Shown here one piece after another: positions 27,634-37,356 of a DNA stretch of 64,000 nt. The first letter of the stretch is position 1; every line of letters starts with the position of its first letter. Made by a program: the position numbers and the translations under genes. The notes beneath the pieces are model-generated. The model saw only the letters and a program-made list of their open reading frames with translations, had not been told where the DNA came from and ran no database searches. The stretch is from Leptospira bourretii (lineage in GTDB: Bacteria; Spirochaetota; Leptospiria; Leptospirales; Leptospiraceae): assembly GCF_004770145.1 (NCBI RefSeq), contig NZ_RQFW01000022.1, positions 124,001 to 188,000 on the forward strand. Reading direction: 5' to 3'.

Positions 27634-28572
27634 ATGCAAATATTTGTAACTGTTTCCGAAGATTATGACCAAAGTCGCCTGGATGTCTTTCTAAAAGACA
27701 ATGCCGGAGACGATCTCAGCCGTTCTACCGTTCAAAAGTGGATTGATTCTGGATTTGTGACAAACAAAACCAAAGAACAACTGGCCACTAAAAATGGATA
27801 TAAAGTGACCGTTGGCGAAGAATATGTCGTGGATGTGATCGCAAGACCACCCTCAAGACTCGAACCCATCCCCATGGACATTCCTGTTCTCTATGACGAG
27901 GACGAATTTATGGTTATCCATAAGAAAGCAGGGATTGCTTGCCATAGTGGGCCTGGTGACGACCAACCTTCCCTTGTGAATGGACTCCTGCACCAATTTA
28001 AAAATCTTTCGGCTACCGGTGGTGAACGTCGTCCAGGGATTGTCCATCGTTTAGACAAACCCACTGAAGGTGTTCTCATCATTGCCAAAACCGATCGTGC
28101 CCATGCTGCCCTTTCCAAAATGTTCCAAGATAGATTAGTTGAGAAAACTTATTACGCTTGGGTCCTCCAAGCTCCTGTGGAATCAGAAGGAACCATCAAT
28201 CTACCGATTGGCCGCCATCCCGTCGAACGAGTGAAGATGTGTGTAAGAGAAGATGGACGAATGGCCGTCACTCATTACAAAACAGAAAAAATTGTCCAAA
28301 CACAAACAGGGCGTAAATTTAGTTTGATGAAACTAGGGCTTGAAACAGGTCGTACCCACCAAATCCGTGTTCATATGGCAAAGATTGGTTGCCCCGTTGT
28401 GGGAGATACTTTGTATTCACGTTCGGCAAAAGATTATACCCAATATGGACTTTTACTTTTTGCGAAACGATTGGAGTTCCCTCATCCCTTTATTGCCGAC
28501 AAACGAATCTTAGTGGAATTAGATTTCCCAGAACGATTCAAAACGTTCGAAAGGAAATGCCCCAGTTACTAA
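27634..28572 (+). CDS. RluA-family 23S rRNA/tRNA pseudouridine synthase
   Basis: A 312-residue enzyme. N-terminal S4 RNA-binding domain (about 12-65, RLDVFLKDNAG...RSTVQKWIDSGFV), catalytic domain from about 85. The active-site Asp is in HRLDKPTEGVLII (near 142), with LETGRTHQIRVHMA near 240 and HPFIADKRILVELDFP at the end. Isomerises specific uridines to pseudouridine; RluD-type is most likely given the S4 domain, but the exact site cannot be read. Divergent from loa22 by 59 bp. Confidence 0.92.
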   Translation: MQIFVTVSEDYDQSRLDVFLKDNAGDDLSRSTVQKWIDSGFVTNKTKEQLATKNGYKVTVGEEYVVDVIARPPSRLEPIPMDIPVLYDEDEFMVIHKKAGIACHSGPGDDQPSLVNGLLHQFKNLSATGGERRPGIVHRLDKPTEGVLIIAKTDRAHAALSKMFQDRLVEKTYYAWVLQAPVESEGTINLPIGRHPVERVKMCVREDGRMAVTHYKTEKIVQTQTGRKFSLMKLGLETGRTHQIRVHMAKIGCPVVGDTLYSRSAKDYTQYGLLLFAKRLEFPHPFIADKRILVELDFPERFKTFERKCPSY

Positions 28573-28691
28573 TTCACTTGGTTCATTTGATCAATTGGAT
28601 TTGAACTTAAAATTAAATTTGGTTTAAACTTTGTTAAGTGTTTGGATCATTTGTGTTGGTGGATTTAGTTTAGATAACTGGTGATATTCGA

Positions 28692-30131
28692 ATGATACGG
28701 CGATTGATAAAAACAATCCTAATCTTACTGATTCTTTTTGGCACCTTTCATTTGTTTTTTGATGCCATTTATGAAAACCATTTGGGAGAAGGAACTGATA
28801 GCGATATTTTATATCCTTATCTTTTTGCTCGGGATTTTTGGACTGGTGGATGGGCCGGAGTTCGAGGTTGGAACCTTCCTCCTTGTTCCAGTTTATTTCC
28901 AGAAATAATCCTATCGGTTCTACTATACCCGCTTTTCCATTCAGTTTATTGGTTCCATTGGTTATTTGGTTTTTTTTATTTTTTGATGCCCTTTGTTTTG
29001 GCCAAAACCTTGGGCATTCCAAACAAAGTTTCGTATTTGTTTTCTTTGGGGTTTTTAGCCTTAGCAGGTGTTTTGCCCAATAGCCTCGGACAGTTTTATT
29101 TTCCGGGGTTCCATGCGGTTATATTTATTTTTGCTGCCTACACAATTTACGAAATCCAAAATTGGAATCCAAAAAACCGAATTCAGATGATTCGATTCCT
29201 TTTGGTTTTATCTTTCATTTGGATTTCCGAGTATTGGTTTTTTGTCCATATTGCCCCATTTTTACTTGTATATGTTCTCGTTCGTTTGCAAAAAAAATCC
29301 ATTTATCCCATTGGTTTGGTTCTCATTGGATTTGGTTTAGGAAAAGTTTGGCAACAAGGTTTACGCCTAAGTGGGATTGGAATTTTTACTTCGAAAGAAC
29401 TGCCCACAATGGATAGAATCCAATCAGCAAAAGTTTTGATTTTAAAAGATCCAAGTTCTTGGGTTTCGGGGTTAACTGAATCCATCACCAAACATCCGAT
29501 ATTTGCAGAGTGGTTTGATTGGTATCTTGTTTTATTTATTTTCTACATTTTGATTTCCGTATTTCGGCCCAAGGGAAAAGATTTAATTTTGGAATTGGTT
29601 TTATTGCTTTCGCCTTTTCTCTCAGTCCTTGCATTATTTATTTTTCAAATAGAACCAAACTTTCGTTATCTCTATTTTTTGGTATTTTGTATTTTTTTCC
29701 TTATCTACCGAATGGTTACATTCATTCCTGTCCTTCGTTCCGTGGCAGTATTCATTGTATTTTTAGGAATTGTTTTCTTTTACAATGATCGGTATCCAAC
29801 ATTAACTCAAAAAGTAAAGGAGGGGGAATCCAAACGGTTACACCGGATGGTTTGCCTTTCCCAATTTGATCCTCAAATTTCTGGCGCTTCTACCTATTGG
29901 CCAATTAAGTATGTTTACGCATTTTCAAACCAAAATTGGACTCTTGTTCCATTCACGAAAGAGGGGATCTACTACCCTTGGGTTTCCAACCGAACTTGGG
30001 ACAAGGGATTAGAACGAAAATCTTTTGGAGAATTTTCCTGGGGGATCACAGAAACCAAAGAACATTTGGACATTTGGAAAGGGGTTCGTTTGGTGAAAGA
30101 ATGTGAAGGTTGGTATTTTTATCGTCGTTAG
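28692..30131 (+). CDS. Polytopic membrane protein, GT-C-like, unknown function
   Basis: A 479-residue integral membrane protein with about ten hydrophobic helices up to residue 370, then a soluble C-terminal domain of about 100 residues. The loop after helix 1 holds acidic residues (EGTDSDILYPYLFARDFW), reminiscent of GT-C glycosyltransferases, but catalytic identity is not proven. The helices are rich in Phe and Tyr. Codon use is like its neighbours. Followed by terC 70 bp later. Confidence 0.72.
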   Translation: MIRRLIKTILILLILFGTFHLFFDAIYENHLGEGTDSDILYPYLFARDFWTGGWAGVRGWNLPPCSSLFPEIILSVLLYPLFHSVYWFHWLFGFFYFLMPFVLAKTLGIPNKVSYLFSLGFLALAGVLPNSLGQFYFPGFHAVIFIFAAYTIYEIQNWNPKNRIQMIRFLLVLSFIWISEYWFFVHIAPFLLVYVLVRLQKKSIYPIGLVLIGFGLGKVWQQGLRLSGIGIFTSKELPTMDRIQSAKVLILKDPSSWVSGLTESITKHPIFAEWFDWYLVLFIFYILISVFRPKGKDLILELVLLLSPFLSVLALFIFQIEPNFRYLYFLVFCIFFLIYRMVTFIPVLRSVAVFIVFLGIVFFYNDRYPTLTQKVKEGESKRLHRMVCLSQFDPQISGASTYWPIKYVYAFSNQNWTLVPFTKEGIYYPWVSNRTWDKGLERKSFGEFSWGITETKEHLDIWKGVRLVKECEGWYFYRR

Positions 30132-30201
30132 TCTCTTTATGGAAAACGTTGCTTGGATTTAGATTGATTCCTTTTTTGATTTTATCAGTTTGGGATACGT
30201 T

Positions 30202-30942
30202 ATGATAGAAATTCTCTCCGATCCCTCAGTTTGGTTTGCACTATTGACACTGACTGCTTTGGAAATTGTCCTTGGCATCGACAATATCATCTTTATCTCC
30301 ATCCTCTCCTCTCGATTGCCAAAAACCAAACAAAAGTCAGCAAGGCAAATTGGTCTCTTACTTGCCATGTTCACTCGTATCCTTTTGTTATTTTCTCTTT
30401 CACTGATTATGAAACTCACAAATCCAATCTTAACGATTTTGAACCATTCCGTCAGCGGGCGTGATCTCATTTTGATTTTTGGAGGACTCTTTTTAATTGC
30501 TAAGTCTACCACAGAAATCCATCACAAACTAGAAGGAGAATCTGAGTTAGGCGAAGAATCAACCAAACGAGTTTCTTTTTCAAAAGTCATCATTCAAATT
30601 ATGATTCTTGACATTGTATTTTCTTTGGACTCAGTGATCACCGCAGTGGGAATGACAGACCAATTAGGAGTCATGATTGTTGCAGTAGTTCTATCTGTAG
30701 GATTTATGTTATTATCGAGTGGAAGTATTTCCGATTTTGTCGACAGACATCCAACCATCAAAATTTTAGCTTTAAGTTTTTTGATTTTGATTGGAGTGGC
30801 TTTGCTTGGAGAAGGATTTGAATTACACATTCCCAAAGGATACATTTACTTTGCGATGTGTTTTTCTGTGATTGTTGAATTCTTAAATATGAAACTCCGT
30901 TCCAAACCGGAAAAACCAGTTGCGCTAAAAGGAAAATTCTAA
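30202..30942 (+). CDS. TerC-family integral membrane protein
   Basis: Read from the ATG at 30202 (246 residues). Signature LEIVLGIDNIIFISIL near the start and a second half MILDIVFSLDSVITAVGM: the paired acidic-residue motifs of TerC proteins. Seven helices. The family exports Mn2+ (Alx/MntX-like) or is linked to tellurite resistance. The stop overlaps the next gene's ATG by one base (TAATG), so the next gene is translationally coupled. Confidence 0.9.
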   Translation: MIEILSDPSVWFALLTLTALEIVLGIDNIIFISILSSRLPKTKQKSARQIGLLLAMFTRILLLFSLSLIMKLTNPILTILNHSVSGRDLILIFGGLFLIAKSTTEIHHKLEGESELGEESTKRVSFSKVIIQIMILDIVFSLDSVITAVGMTDQLGVMIVAVVLSVGFMLLSSGSISDFVDRHPTIKILALSFLILIGVALLGEGFELHIPKGYIYFAMCFSVIVEFLNMKLRSKPEKPVALKGKF

Positions 30943-31508
30943 TGAAACGAAAAGAGTTTATCAAACGATCTGCCTTGTTGTATACCGCACTCCAATTTCC
31001 TGTACAAAGTGAATCCAAACAGGATGAGGACAAATCCACTCAAACAAAAGAATCTCCTTGGTTGGAAGCGGATGACCTTGCTGACCTTCGTGTTTTACTC
31101 GTCGGATTACAATCTGATCCCAAAGGAATTCAAATTGCTGGAAACTGGAGTCCTGGAAAAGTTTTAACCCATTGTGCCCAAAGCATTGAGTACTCACTGA
31201 ATGGGTATCCTGAAATGAAATCATCTCTCTTCCGAGGTTCTGTCGGGAAAATTGCATTTTCTGTATTTGCTTTTAAAAATAAAATGAACCATGGTTTAGA
31301 AGAACCCATTCCCGGCGCGGAGGAAATTTCCAATGCCACTGAATTAAAAGTTGGGATCACAAGGCTCATCAAAGCCATCGATGATTTTTCCAAAACAAAA
31401 GAGTCTTCTCTACGACCTCATTTTGCTTATGGTGAACTCACAAAAGAAGAATATGATGTAGCACATAGCCTTCATATCAAAAATCACATGGAACGAGTGT
31501 TACTCTAA
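30942..31508 (+). CDS. DUF1569-family (DinB-like) protein
   Basis: A 188-residue protein. N-terminus RKEFIKRSALLYTALQFP looks like a twin-basic or simple export signal. The remainder fits DUF1569: WSPGKVLTHCAQSIEYSLNGYP, FRGSVGKIAFSVFAF, IPGAEE and final HSLHIKNHMERVLL, with histidines at DinB-like metal positions. Function unknown. Coupled to terC by a one-base overlap; its end overlaps the convergent hybrid-kinase gene by nine bases. Confidence 0.8.
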   Translation: MKRKEFIKRSALLYTALQFPVQSESKQDEDKSTQTKESPWLEADDLADLRVLLVGLQSDPKGIQIAGNWSPGKVLTHCAQSIEYSLNGYPEMKSSLFRGSVGKIAFSVFAFKNKMNHGLEEPIPGAEEISNATELKVGITRLIKAIDDFSKTKESSLRPHFAYGELTKEEYDVAHSLHIKNHMERVLL

Positions 31509-33932
31509 GATCGCTTCGATTTGTTGGCAGAGGTCCTCTGCCTTATACATTTTGGAATAATAAGCAGAAACAATGGTTTCTAACCCTTCTTCTTCCAAAA
31601 ACTTATCCCCGCCGGAAAGGGGGGCATCCGAACTGACTAAGATGATGGGTATTTTTTGGTTTTGGTTACGACGCCCTTCCCACTCGTGGATTAATGAAAT
31701 CCCATTCATTCCAGGCATATGCAAATCGGTAATGATGAGGCTTGGAGTGATTCTTGATAAATGTGATAAAGCTTCTTCCCCGTTTCCTGCTTCAATCACA
31801 ATCCATTGATTTCTTCGCATAACTTCAGCTAGGTCTGATCTAAAATTACCAGAATCATCCACAAGTAACACAGATTTTGTGCTTTTTGACAAAGAAATCT
31901 CAAAGGCCGAACCAACACCTAAAACTGATTTGATTCGAAGTTTTCCAAAGTGTGCTTCCAAAATATTTGTGCATAATTGTAAACCAAGCCCAGTACCACG
32001 TTCTCCTGCAGTACCTGGCATACTTTTTATTGTTTCTTCGCCGGTGAGTCGGTGGATTTGTTCTTCACTCATCCCTAAACCCCGGTCCCGAATTTCTGCA
32101 GAAAGCCATTTCCCCTTGAAAGAAAGACCAACCCAAACTTCCGAATTCAGATAAGAATACTTAATAGAATTGGTAAGGATATTTTTAAATACTTCGCCAA
32201 TCAAAGTGCGGTCAGCAATGATTTCTGCTTGGATGGGAGTGTCTTTTTGGATTCGAATCCCTTTGAGTGTGGCCAATGGTTCTACTGATTCAATGATTTC
32301 ATTCAGGAGTTCATTCACACAAAACCGTGTTTGGATGAGTTTGGTTCCAAAGGCATCAAACCGACTTACATCCAATAATTGTTCCAACATACGAAGAGAT
32401 TGGGTGACACCTGTTTTACAAATTTCTAAAAATTTCTTTTTTTCTTCTTCGGTTGTTTCGCTAAAACTAAAATCAATTACATCCAAAATTTGATTCACAC
32501 TATTTAGAGGCGAACGTAAGTCATGCGAAATTAAAGAAACGAAGTTTGCCTTCCAACGATTTGCCTTTTCCAATTCCATCGTACGTGCTTTTACTTTTTT
32601 TTCGAGAGCTTCTTTTCGTTTGTATAATTCTTTTGATAAGGTTTCTGATCTTTTATAAACACGAACGAGCCCTAAAGTCACTCCCAATGTTTGCGGAAAA
32701 ATAAACAAATATAAAGAAACAAGTCCAAGTGGCCTATATCCAAAATTCGGATTTGTAATTAAAAATATGTCAATAAGTCCACCGATAATGGCTAATAACA
32801 AACTAAAGAAATACAATCTACTTTCTTTTCGTTGGAAATAAAGAGCAAGAGAGACGGAAAACAATCCCAAAAATACAAACACAACAGAAGTAAACTCGAA
32901 ATAAAAGGAAAGTTTCGAAAGATAAGAAACCGGAGTTAACAGAACTACGGCTAAAAAACTCAATGTATACAGTTTTAGCAAAACCAAGATTCGTTTGAAA
33001 AAACGCATTTGTGCTAAATTAAGAACAACATAGCCACCGAAGTATAAAACCAAAACAAATCCAATTCGAGAAAATCGAAACAATGCCATACAATAATCAT
33101 CTGAAAGAAGATTAAACAAAACTCTTGTTTCAATCAATGTGGAAGAGAGAATGAGAATCCCCAAATAAACAAAGGCCATTCGAAGTGCATTTCTTTCTGA
33201 TCGATTGATAAAATAAACCAACGCATGATAGATGGAAAGAAATAACATAAAGATCATAATGATCCAAGAAACGGTAAAATTTACATTCCATATGTTTATG
33301 ATGTTTTGAAGTTTTCCTAATCGAATGATTCCATGTATCCCTGCATACTTATGAGAGAAATTGGAAATATGAATGACCAGGTTTATTTTTTTGGAGACTC
33401 CACTGAGAGGAATAATTTTGGAATGAAAGGAAGGTTTGTGTTGTTCTGCGGATTTTGCAATGGTTCCATTTTCACCAACCAACTCTCCGTTCACATAAAT
33501 TTGATACGCACTATGCAATACAGGAACCGAAATGGCAAAAGGTTCATTTTCGGAAGTATTCTCCGGCAAAAGAACCGTTAGGCGATAGGTGGCATAACCA
33601 AAACTTGGATACAATTCCCCATCTTCATTCTCTTGGGAAAACCAAGGAACACCCACTTTAAGATAAGATTTGTGAATTGGTAACTCTGTGGTGGGATCCA
33701 AAAACTCATTCCAATAAAATTCCCAATTCCCAGTCAGGTTTATCGTTTCCCCTGAAAAGTCGGCGAATCTCGCATCCAAAACACCATCTTTTGCCAGTAA
33801 GGTTGGGTAGGCGTCAAACCGGCAGGAGGTGGTGCCAATGATGACAAGTGAGAAAATTAAGGGATATCTACAAAAAATAAGTAAGTCCCAGAAAGATTTT
33901 TGGATGGATGAGAAGAATACTCTGAGAATCAT
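31500..33932 (-). CDS. Hybrid sensor histidine kinase with 7TM-DISM sensor and receiver domain
   Basis: An 810-residue protein. N-terminal hydrophobic segment ending at Cys37 (GTTSCR, possible lipobox), extracytoplasmic DISM-type sugar-binding-like beta domain (about 60-205), seven helices (about 220-425), coiled coil, HisKA with phospho-His470 in FVSLISHDLRSPLNSV, HATPase_c (N-box NILTNSIKYSY, G-boxes DRGLGM and GERGTGLGLQL), and a C-terminal receiver (about 688-810, VLLVDDSG, ITDLHMPGMNG). It senses an unknown external ligand and relays phosphate internally. Its ATG is six bases from the start of the divergent NarL-type regulator, so the two are probably a functional and co-regulated pair. 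Confidence 0.92.
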   Translation of the reverse strand: MILRVFFSSIQKSFWDLLIFCRYPLIFSLVIIGTTSCRFDAYPTLLAKDGVLDARFADFSGETINLTGNWEFYWNEFLDPTTELPIHKSYLKVGVPWFSQENEDGELYPSFGYATYRLTVLLPENTSENEPFAISVPVLHSAYQIYVNGELVGENGTIAKSAEQHKPSFHSKIIPLSGVSKKINLVIHISNFSHKYAGIHGIIRLGKLQNIINIWNVNFTVSWIIMIFMLFLSIYHALVYFINRSERNALRMAFVYLGILILSSTLIETRVLFNLLSDDYCMALFRFSRIGFVLVLYFGGYVVLNLAQMRFFKRILVLLKLYTLSFLAVVLLTPVSYLSKLSFYFEFTSVVFVFLGLFSVSLALYFQRKESRLYFFSLLLAIIGGLIDIFLITNPNFGYRPLGLVSLYLFIFPQTLGVTLGLVRVYKRSETLSKELYKRKEALEKKVKARTMELEKANRWKANFVSLISHDLRSPLNSVNQILDVIDFSFSETTEEEKKKFLEICKTGVTQSLRMLEQLLDVSRFDAFGTKLIQTRFCVNELLNEIIESVEPLATLKGIRIQKDTPIQAEIIADRTLIGEVFKNILTNSIKYSYLNSEVWVGLSFKGKWLSAEIRDRGLGMSEEQIHRLTGEETIKSMPGTAGERGTGLGLQLCTNILEAHFGKLRIKSVLGVGSAFEISLSKSTKSVLLVDDSGNFRSDLAEVMRRNQWIVIEAGNGEEALSHLSRITPSLIITDLHMPGMNGISLIHEWEGRRNQNQKIPIILVSSDAPLSGGDKFLEEEGLETIVSAYYSKMYKAEDLCQQIEAILE

Positions 33933-33938
33933 AAGGCT

Positions 33939-34535
33939 GTGGAATCCATAAAAATTGCCATCTTAGAAGATCATTCCGTTGTCACTGAAGGAATCATATC
34001 TATCCTGAAATCCAATCCTTTCTTTTCTCTTGCCGGAGAATTTCGAACGGCAGCCGATTTGTTTCATTTTTTAGAATCGAATCCCATAGATGTTTTGGTT
34101 TTAGACATCGATTTACCAGACCGAAATGGTATCGATGTATTGCGTGAGATTAAAGAAAAACACCAACCAACAAAAGTCATTATCTTTTCTTTACATGGAA
34201 GCCGTGTCTATGTAGAAGATGCCATCAAAGCCAAGGCTGATGGGTATATGTTAAAGTCAGATCCTATCTCTAAACTACCAGAAGTCATTTCACTTGTGAT
34301 GAAAGGTGGTTCATTTATTTCCGAGGGAGTGAGCAAAGTACAACTTCCTTTTTCTGCCTTCCAAATGGAAATTCTCAACCTACTCGTCCAAGGTTTATCT
34401 CAAAACGAAGTGGCAGATCGAATCCAAAAGTCTAGAAAAACTGTGGAATACCATCTCAACCAAATGAGGACAAAGTTTTCTTGTAAAAACAATAACGAGC
34501 TCATTTCCAAATACGAAAAAGAAATACAAAAATAG
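33939..34535 (+). CDS. NarL/LuxR-type response regulator
   Basis: A 198-residue regulator. The start is GTG at 33939 with AAGG immediately upstream. Receiver domain 1-120 (phosphoacceptor Asp in VLVLDIDLPDRNG, near 55) and a GerE/LuxR helix-turn-helix at about 135-195 (LNLLVQGLSQNEVADRIQKSRKTVEYH). Binds DNA when phosphorylated. Only six bases separate its start codon from that of the divergent hybrid kinase, so each promoter must lie within the other gene's 5' end. The sixA gene follows by 45 bp. Confidence 0.92.
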   Translation: MESIKIAILEDHSVVTEGIISILKSNPFFSLAGEFRTAADLFHFLESNPIDVLVLDIDLPDRNGIDVLREIKEKHQPTKVIIFSLHGSRVYVEDAIKAKADGYMLKSDPISKLPEVISLVMKGGSFISEGVSKVQLPFSAFQMEILNLLVQGLSQNEVADRIQKSRKTVEYHLNQMRTKFSCKNNNELISKYEKEIQK

Positions 34536-34580
34536 TCATTTCGTGATTTCTCAGTCATTTGTTTCGATTAGTATATTGTT

Positions 34581-35093
34581 ATGAAACAAATCTATTTACT
34601 TCGCCATGCCAAATCAGAATGGGATGAACCTTATGATTCTGATTTGGATCGCAGCCTTTCCCGCCGAGGGAAAGAACAATCCAAAGCCTTAAGAGATTAT
34701 TTAAAAGAAAGTCGTTTTGAATTTGATCAATGTTTTGTCTCACCGGCAGAAAGAACTTTAAAAACCTATTCTTCCCTTCGTAAAGAAATCCTTCGGTTTC
34801 CCAAACCAGAACTTCGCGAATCCATCTATGACGCAGAGAAAGAAGATTTACTTTTTTTGCTGCAAGGACTCACGTCTGCCGTACGTTCCGTCTGCCTAGT
34901 CGGCCACAATCCAGGGTTAGAGGACTTAGGAAGTTCCCTCCTGTTTGGGGAATCAGAGGTTTCTCACTTTCAGAAATTTCCGACGGCCGCATTTCTCGGC
35001 TTGAGTTTTTCAAAAGATTCATGGAAAGATCTTAGCTGGGGCAGTTGCCAATTGTCGGTATTCTGGATCCCCGGGCAAATAGGCAAAGAATGA
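34581..35093 (+). CDS. sixA: SixA-type phosphohistidine phosphatase
   Basis: A 170-residue histidine phosphatase. Catalytic RHA is at 8-10 (YLLRHAKSEWDEP), Arg/Glu of QCFVSPAERTL near 50-60, and the second His in LVGHNPGLEDL (near 108). SixA dephosphorylates the phosphohistidine of HPt domains in phosphorelays, fitting its place after a regulator. Stop overlaps the next gene's start (ATGA). Confidence 0.87.
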   Translation: MKQIYLLRHAKSEWDEPYDSDLDRSLSRRGKEQSKALRDYLKESRFEFDQCFVSPAERTLKTYSSLRKEILRFPKPELRESIYDAEKEDLLFLLQGLTSAVRSVCLVGHNPGLEDLGSSLLFGESEVSHFQKFPTAAFLGLSFSKDSWKDLSWGSCQLSVFWIPGQIGKE

Positions 35094-35611
35094 AACCTTT
35101 ATATTCAGAAGAAAGAATCCACCAACGTGTAGACGAGCTCGCAAGAGAAATTTCACGAGACTTTTTAAGTAAGGACTTAGTTGTGATTGGAATCTTAAAT
35201 GGTGGTTTTATCTTCACAGCTGATCTTTGTCGTAGTATTGCCATTCCGCATGAGGTGGACTTTATGGCCGCCTCTTCTTATGGAGATTCGACTTCATCTG
35301 GAGATTTAAAAATCACCAAAGAGCTCAAACACTCAGTCAAAAATAAATCTGTTTTGCTTGTCGAAGACATTGTTGATACAGGAAAAACTTTAGAATACCT
35401 TTTGGAAGAAGTCGGAAAACAAAATCCAAAAGACTTAAGAGTGGCGGCCCTCTTTTGGAAAAAATCAAAAGCCAATCCACACATTCCAGTCGATTATCCA
35501 GGTTTTATCATCGAAGATGATTTTCTTGTCGGTTATGGTTTGGACTACAAAGGTAGATTTCGTAATCTACCTTATGTGGCAAAGTTGGAAGGTACGGATT
35601 CTACAATTTAA
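35090..35611 (+). CDS. hpt: Hypoxanthine phosphoribosyltransferase
   Basis: Read from the ATG at 35090 (173 residues), overlapping the sixA stop. The PRPP-binding motif VLLVEDIVDTGKTL is at 89-102, GILNGGFIFTADL at 34-46 and the flexible loop around SSYGDSTSSG. The end DFLVGYGLDYKGRFRNLPYVA is the purine-contact region of Hpt. Converts hypoxanthine (and guanine) plus PRPP to IMP/GMP in purine salvage. Confidence 0.92.
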   Translation: MKPLYSEERIHQRVDELAREISRDFLSKDLVVIGILNGGFIFTADLCRSIAIPHEVDFMAASSYGDSTSSGDLKITKELKHSVKNKSVLLVEDIVDTGKTLEYLLEEVGKQNPKDLRVAALFWKKSKANPHIPVDYPGFIIEDDFLVGYGLDYKGRFRNLPYVAKLEGTDSTI

Positions 35612-35688
35612 GAAATTTATTTCCAAAAGGAGTTGAACCAAAAAATAAATTGCCTTAATCCTTCTACTAGAATCCATTTCTTAAATAG

Positions 35689-37191
35689 ATGTTTGTCCGA
35701 CTGATTTTCCTTTCATTGGTTTTATCTTTTTCTGGAAACTGCCAGATGGCATCCTTATCTAACCCTTGTGATAGCGAGGCAAAAGATTTTTTCCCACAAC
35801 TTCTTGTTTCTGCAAGTATAGAAGGTGGATTTTGTCAACTGCAAGTAGTGAACTCTGGAGATCTATACCGTTTCACAGATTTTACTTTTTATAAATCCAT
35901 TCCCATCTCCGTATTGCCAAGATTAGGTTCTAAAACAAATGTTACCATTTATCCAAGTTTACCTATAGGACTTTATATAGATCCAAATACAGGAGCGCTG
36001 TCGGGCAATCCTACCTCTCCTGCAGAAAGACAAACTTATACTGTCTACCGTAAAAGTGTGGCTCTTGGACAAATTACAATTCAAGTACAAGATTTGATAG
36101 CCACTAAAGTGTATGGACAGCTAGGAAATTTGAACTGTGGGGCCAATTACCTTACTGCCAGTGATTGTTCTGCGGGAGGGCCAGTAACAGCCGATAACTT
36201 GTCGGGGCCCAATGCCGTAATCACTGATAACACAGGTGGTGTTTATATTTCCAGTGGGAATCGAGTTTTGTATTATCCACCTGGTCAAATAACAGCAACT
36301 AGAGTATATGGACAACATGGGTTGTTTACTTGTGATATTTCCAACGCACATACAAACCAAAGTTGTACCCCATTAGGAGCTCTTGCAGCCACCACACTAA
36401 ATAACCCACGAGGCATTTTCCTCGATACATCAAACAACCTATTTGTATCAGATACAAATGTTAATCGTAGAATTTTAGTTTATGGAAATCAAAATACAGT
36501 GCCTTACCGTGCGATCGGTGTTCCTGACTTTGTTACGCCAGGTGGTGGAGTTGCTTCGGAGGCAAATTTCTATTCTCCCATTGGATTGAGTTTAGATATT
36601 ACAGGAGGTTTCTATGTATCTGATTCTGGAAATAGTCGTGTAATTTATTTTCCAAAAGATTCAAACATAGCTACGGAAGTTTATGGACAACCTGACTTCG
36701 TTAGTAATGGCGCTACTACCTCAGTCAGTGGCCTCAATTCAAACCAAGGTGTGGTTGTCGATTACGAAGGTGGAATCTACATAGCAGATACATCAAACAA
36801 TCGAGTGGTTTATTATCCAAAAGGTTCTAATGTTGCGACAAAAGTCTATGGCCAACCTGACTTTATTTCAAATGCTTCTGCTACTACAAGTAACGGTCTA
36901 AACAATCCTGTTGCAGTAGCTTTAGACCAAAGCGAAAATCTCTTCGTAGCCGATCTCAATGGACACCGGGTACTGGTTTATCCAAAAACAAACTTGTCAT
37001 CTGGAATGACAGCTTCTGCAGTCATCGGCCAATTTGGAAATCTCAATTGTGGTGCTGACAACAATAATGGAGCGTGTGGGATTGGTACACCGGGCCCCCA
37101 AAATTTATACCGGCCTACTGCCGTCCATTTCGATCGACAAGGTCGAATGTATATTTCAGATTATAGTAATAATAGGGTATTGGTTTACTGA
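35689..37191 (+). CDS. NHL-propeller lipoprotein, paralogue 1
   Basis: A 500-residue lipoprotein: lipobox Cys18 (FSGNCQ), CDSEAKDFF, a putative Ig-like (He_PIG) domain near 70-125 (LPIGLYIDPNTGALSG), then six NHL-type repeats of about 55 residues with VYGQ-like starts (TKVYGQLG, TRVYGQHG, YRAIGVPD, TEVYGQPD, TKVYGQPD, SAVIGQFG): a six-bladed beta-propeller. Blades 1, 2 and 6 carry long loops each with one cysteine pair. It is the most divergent of three tandem paralogues. Likely a surface ligand- or protein-binding lipoprotein; no enzymatic site seen. Confidence 0.86.
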   Translation: MFVRLIFLSLVLSFSGNCQMASLSNPCDSEAKDFFPQLLVSASIEGGFCQLQVVNSGDLYRFTDFTFYKSIPISVLPRLGSKTNVTIYPSLPIGLYIDPNTGALSGNPTSPAERQTYTVYRKSVALGQITIQVQDLIATKVYGQLGNLNCGANYLTASDCSAGGPVTADNLSGPNAVITDNTGGVYISSGNRVLYYPPGQITATRVYGQHGLFTCDISNAHTNQSCTPLGALAATTLNNPRGIFLDTSNNLFVSDTNVNRRILVYGNQNTVPYRAIGVPDFVTPGGGVASEANFYSPIGLSLDITGGFYVSDSGNSRVIYFPKDSNIATEVYGQPDFVSNGATTSVSGLNSNQGVVVDYEGGIYIADTSNNRVVYYPKGSNVATKVYGQPDFISNASATTSNGLNNPVAVALDQSENLFVADLNGHRVLVYPKTNLSSGMTASAVIGQFGNLNCGADNNNGACGIGTPGPQNLYRPTAVHFDRQGRMYISDYSNNRVLVY

Positions 37192-37356
37192 TTTAAAACG
37201 ATAATTCTTTTACTATAGGAGAGTATGCAAATAACTTCTTAGTTGGTTACAAGTTTGAAATTAGTTGATAAATCCTTTATTAAATAAAATCCACCAAAAC
37301 ATTTTTGTGGACGATCCTTACCAGCCAGTAGTTTTATACTAAAAAACCTTTCCGAC

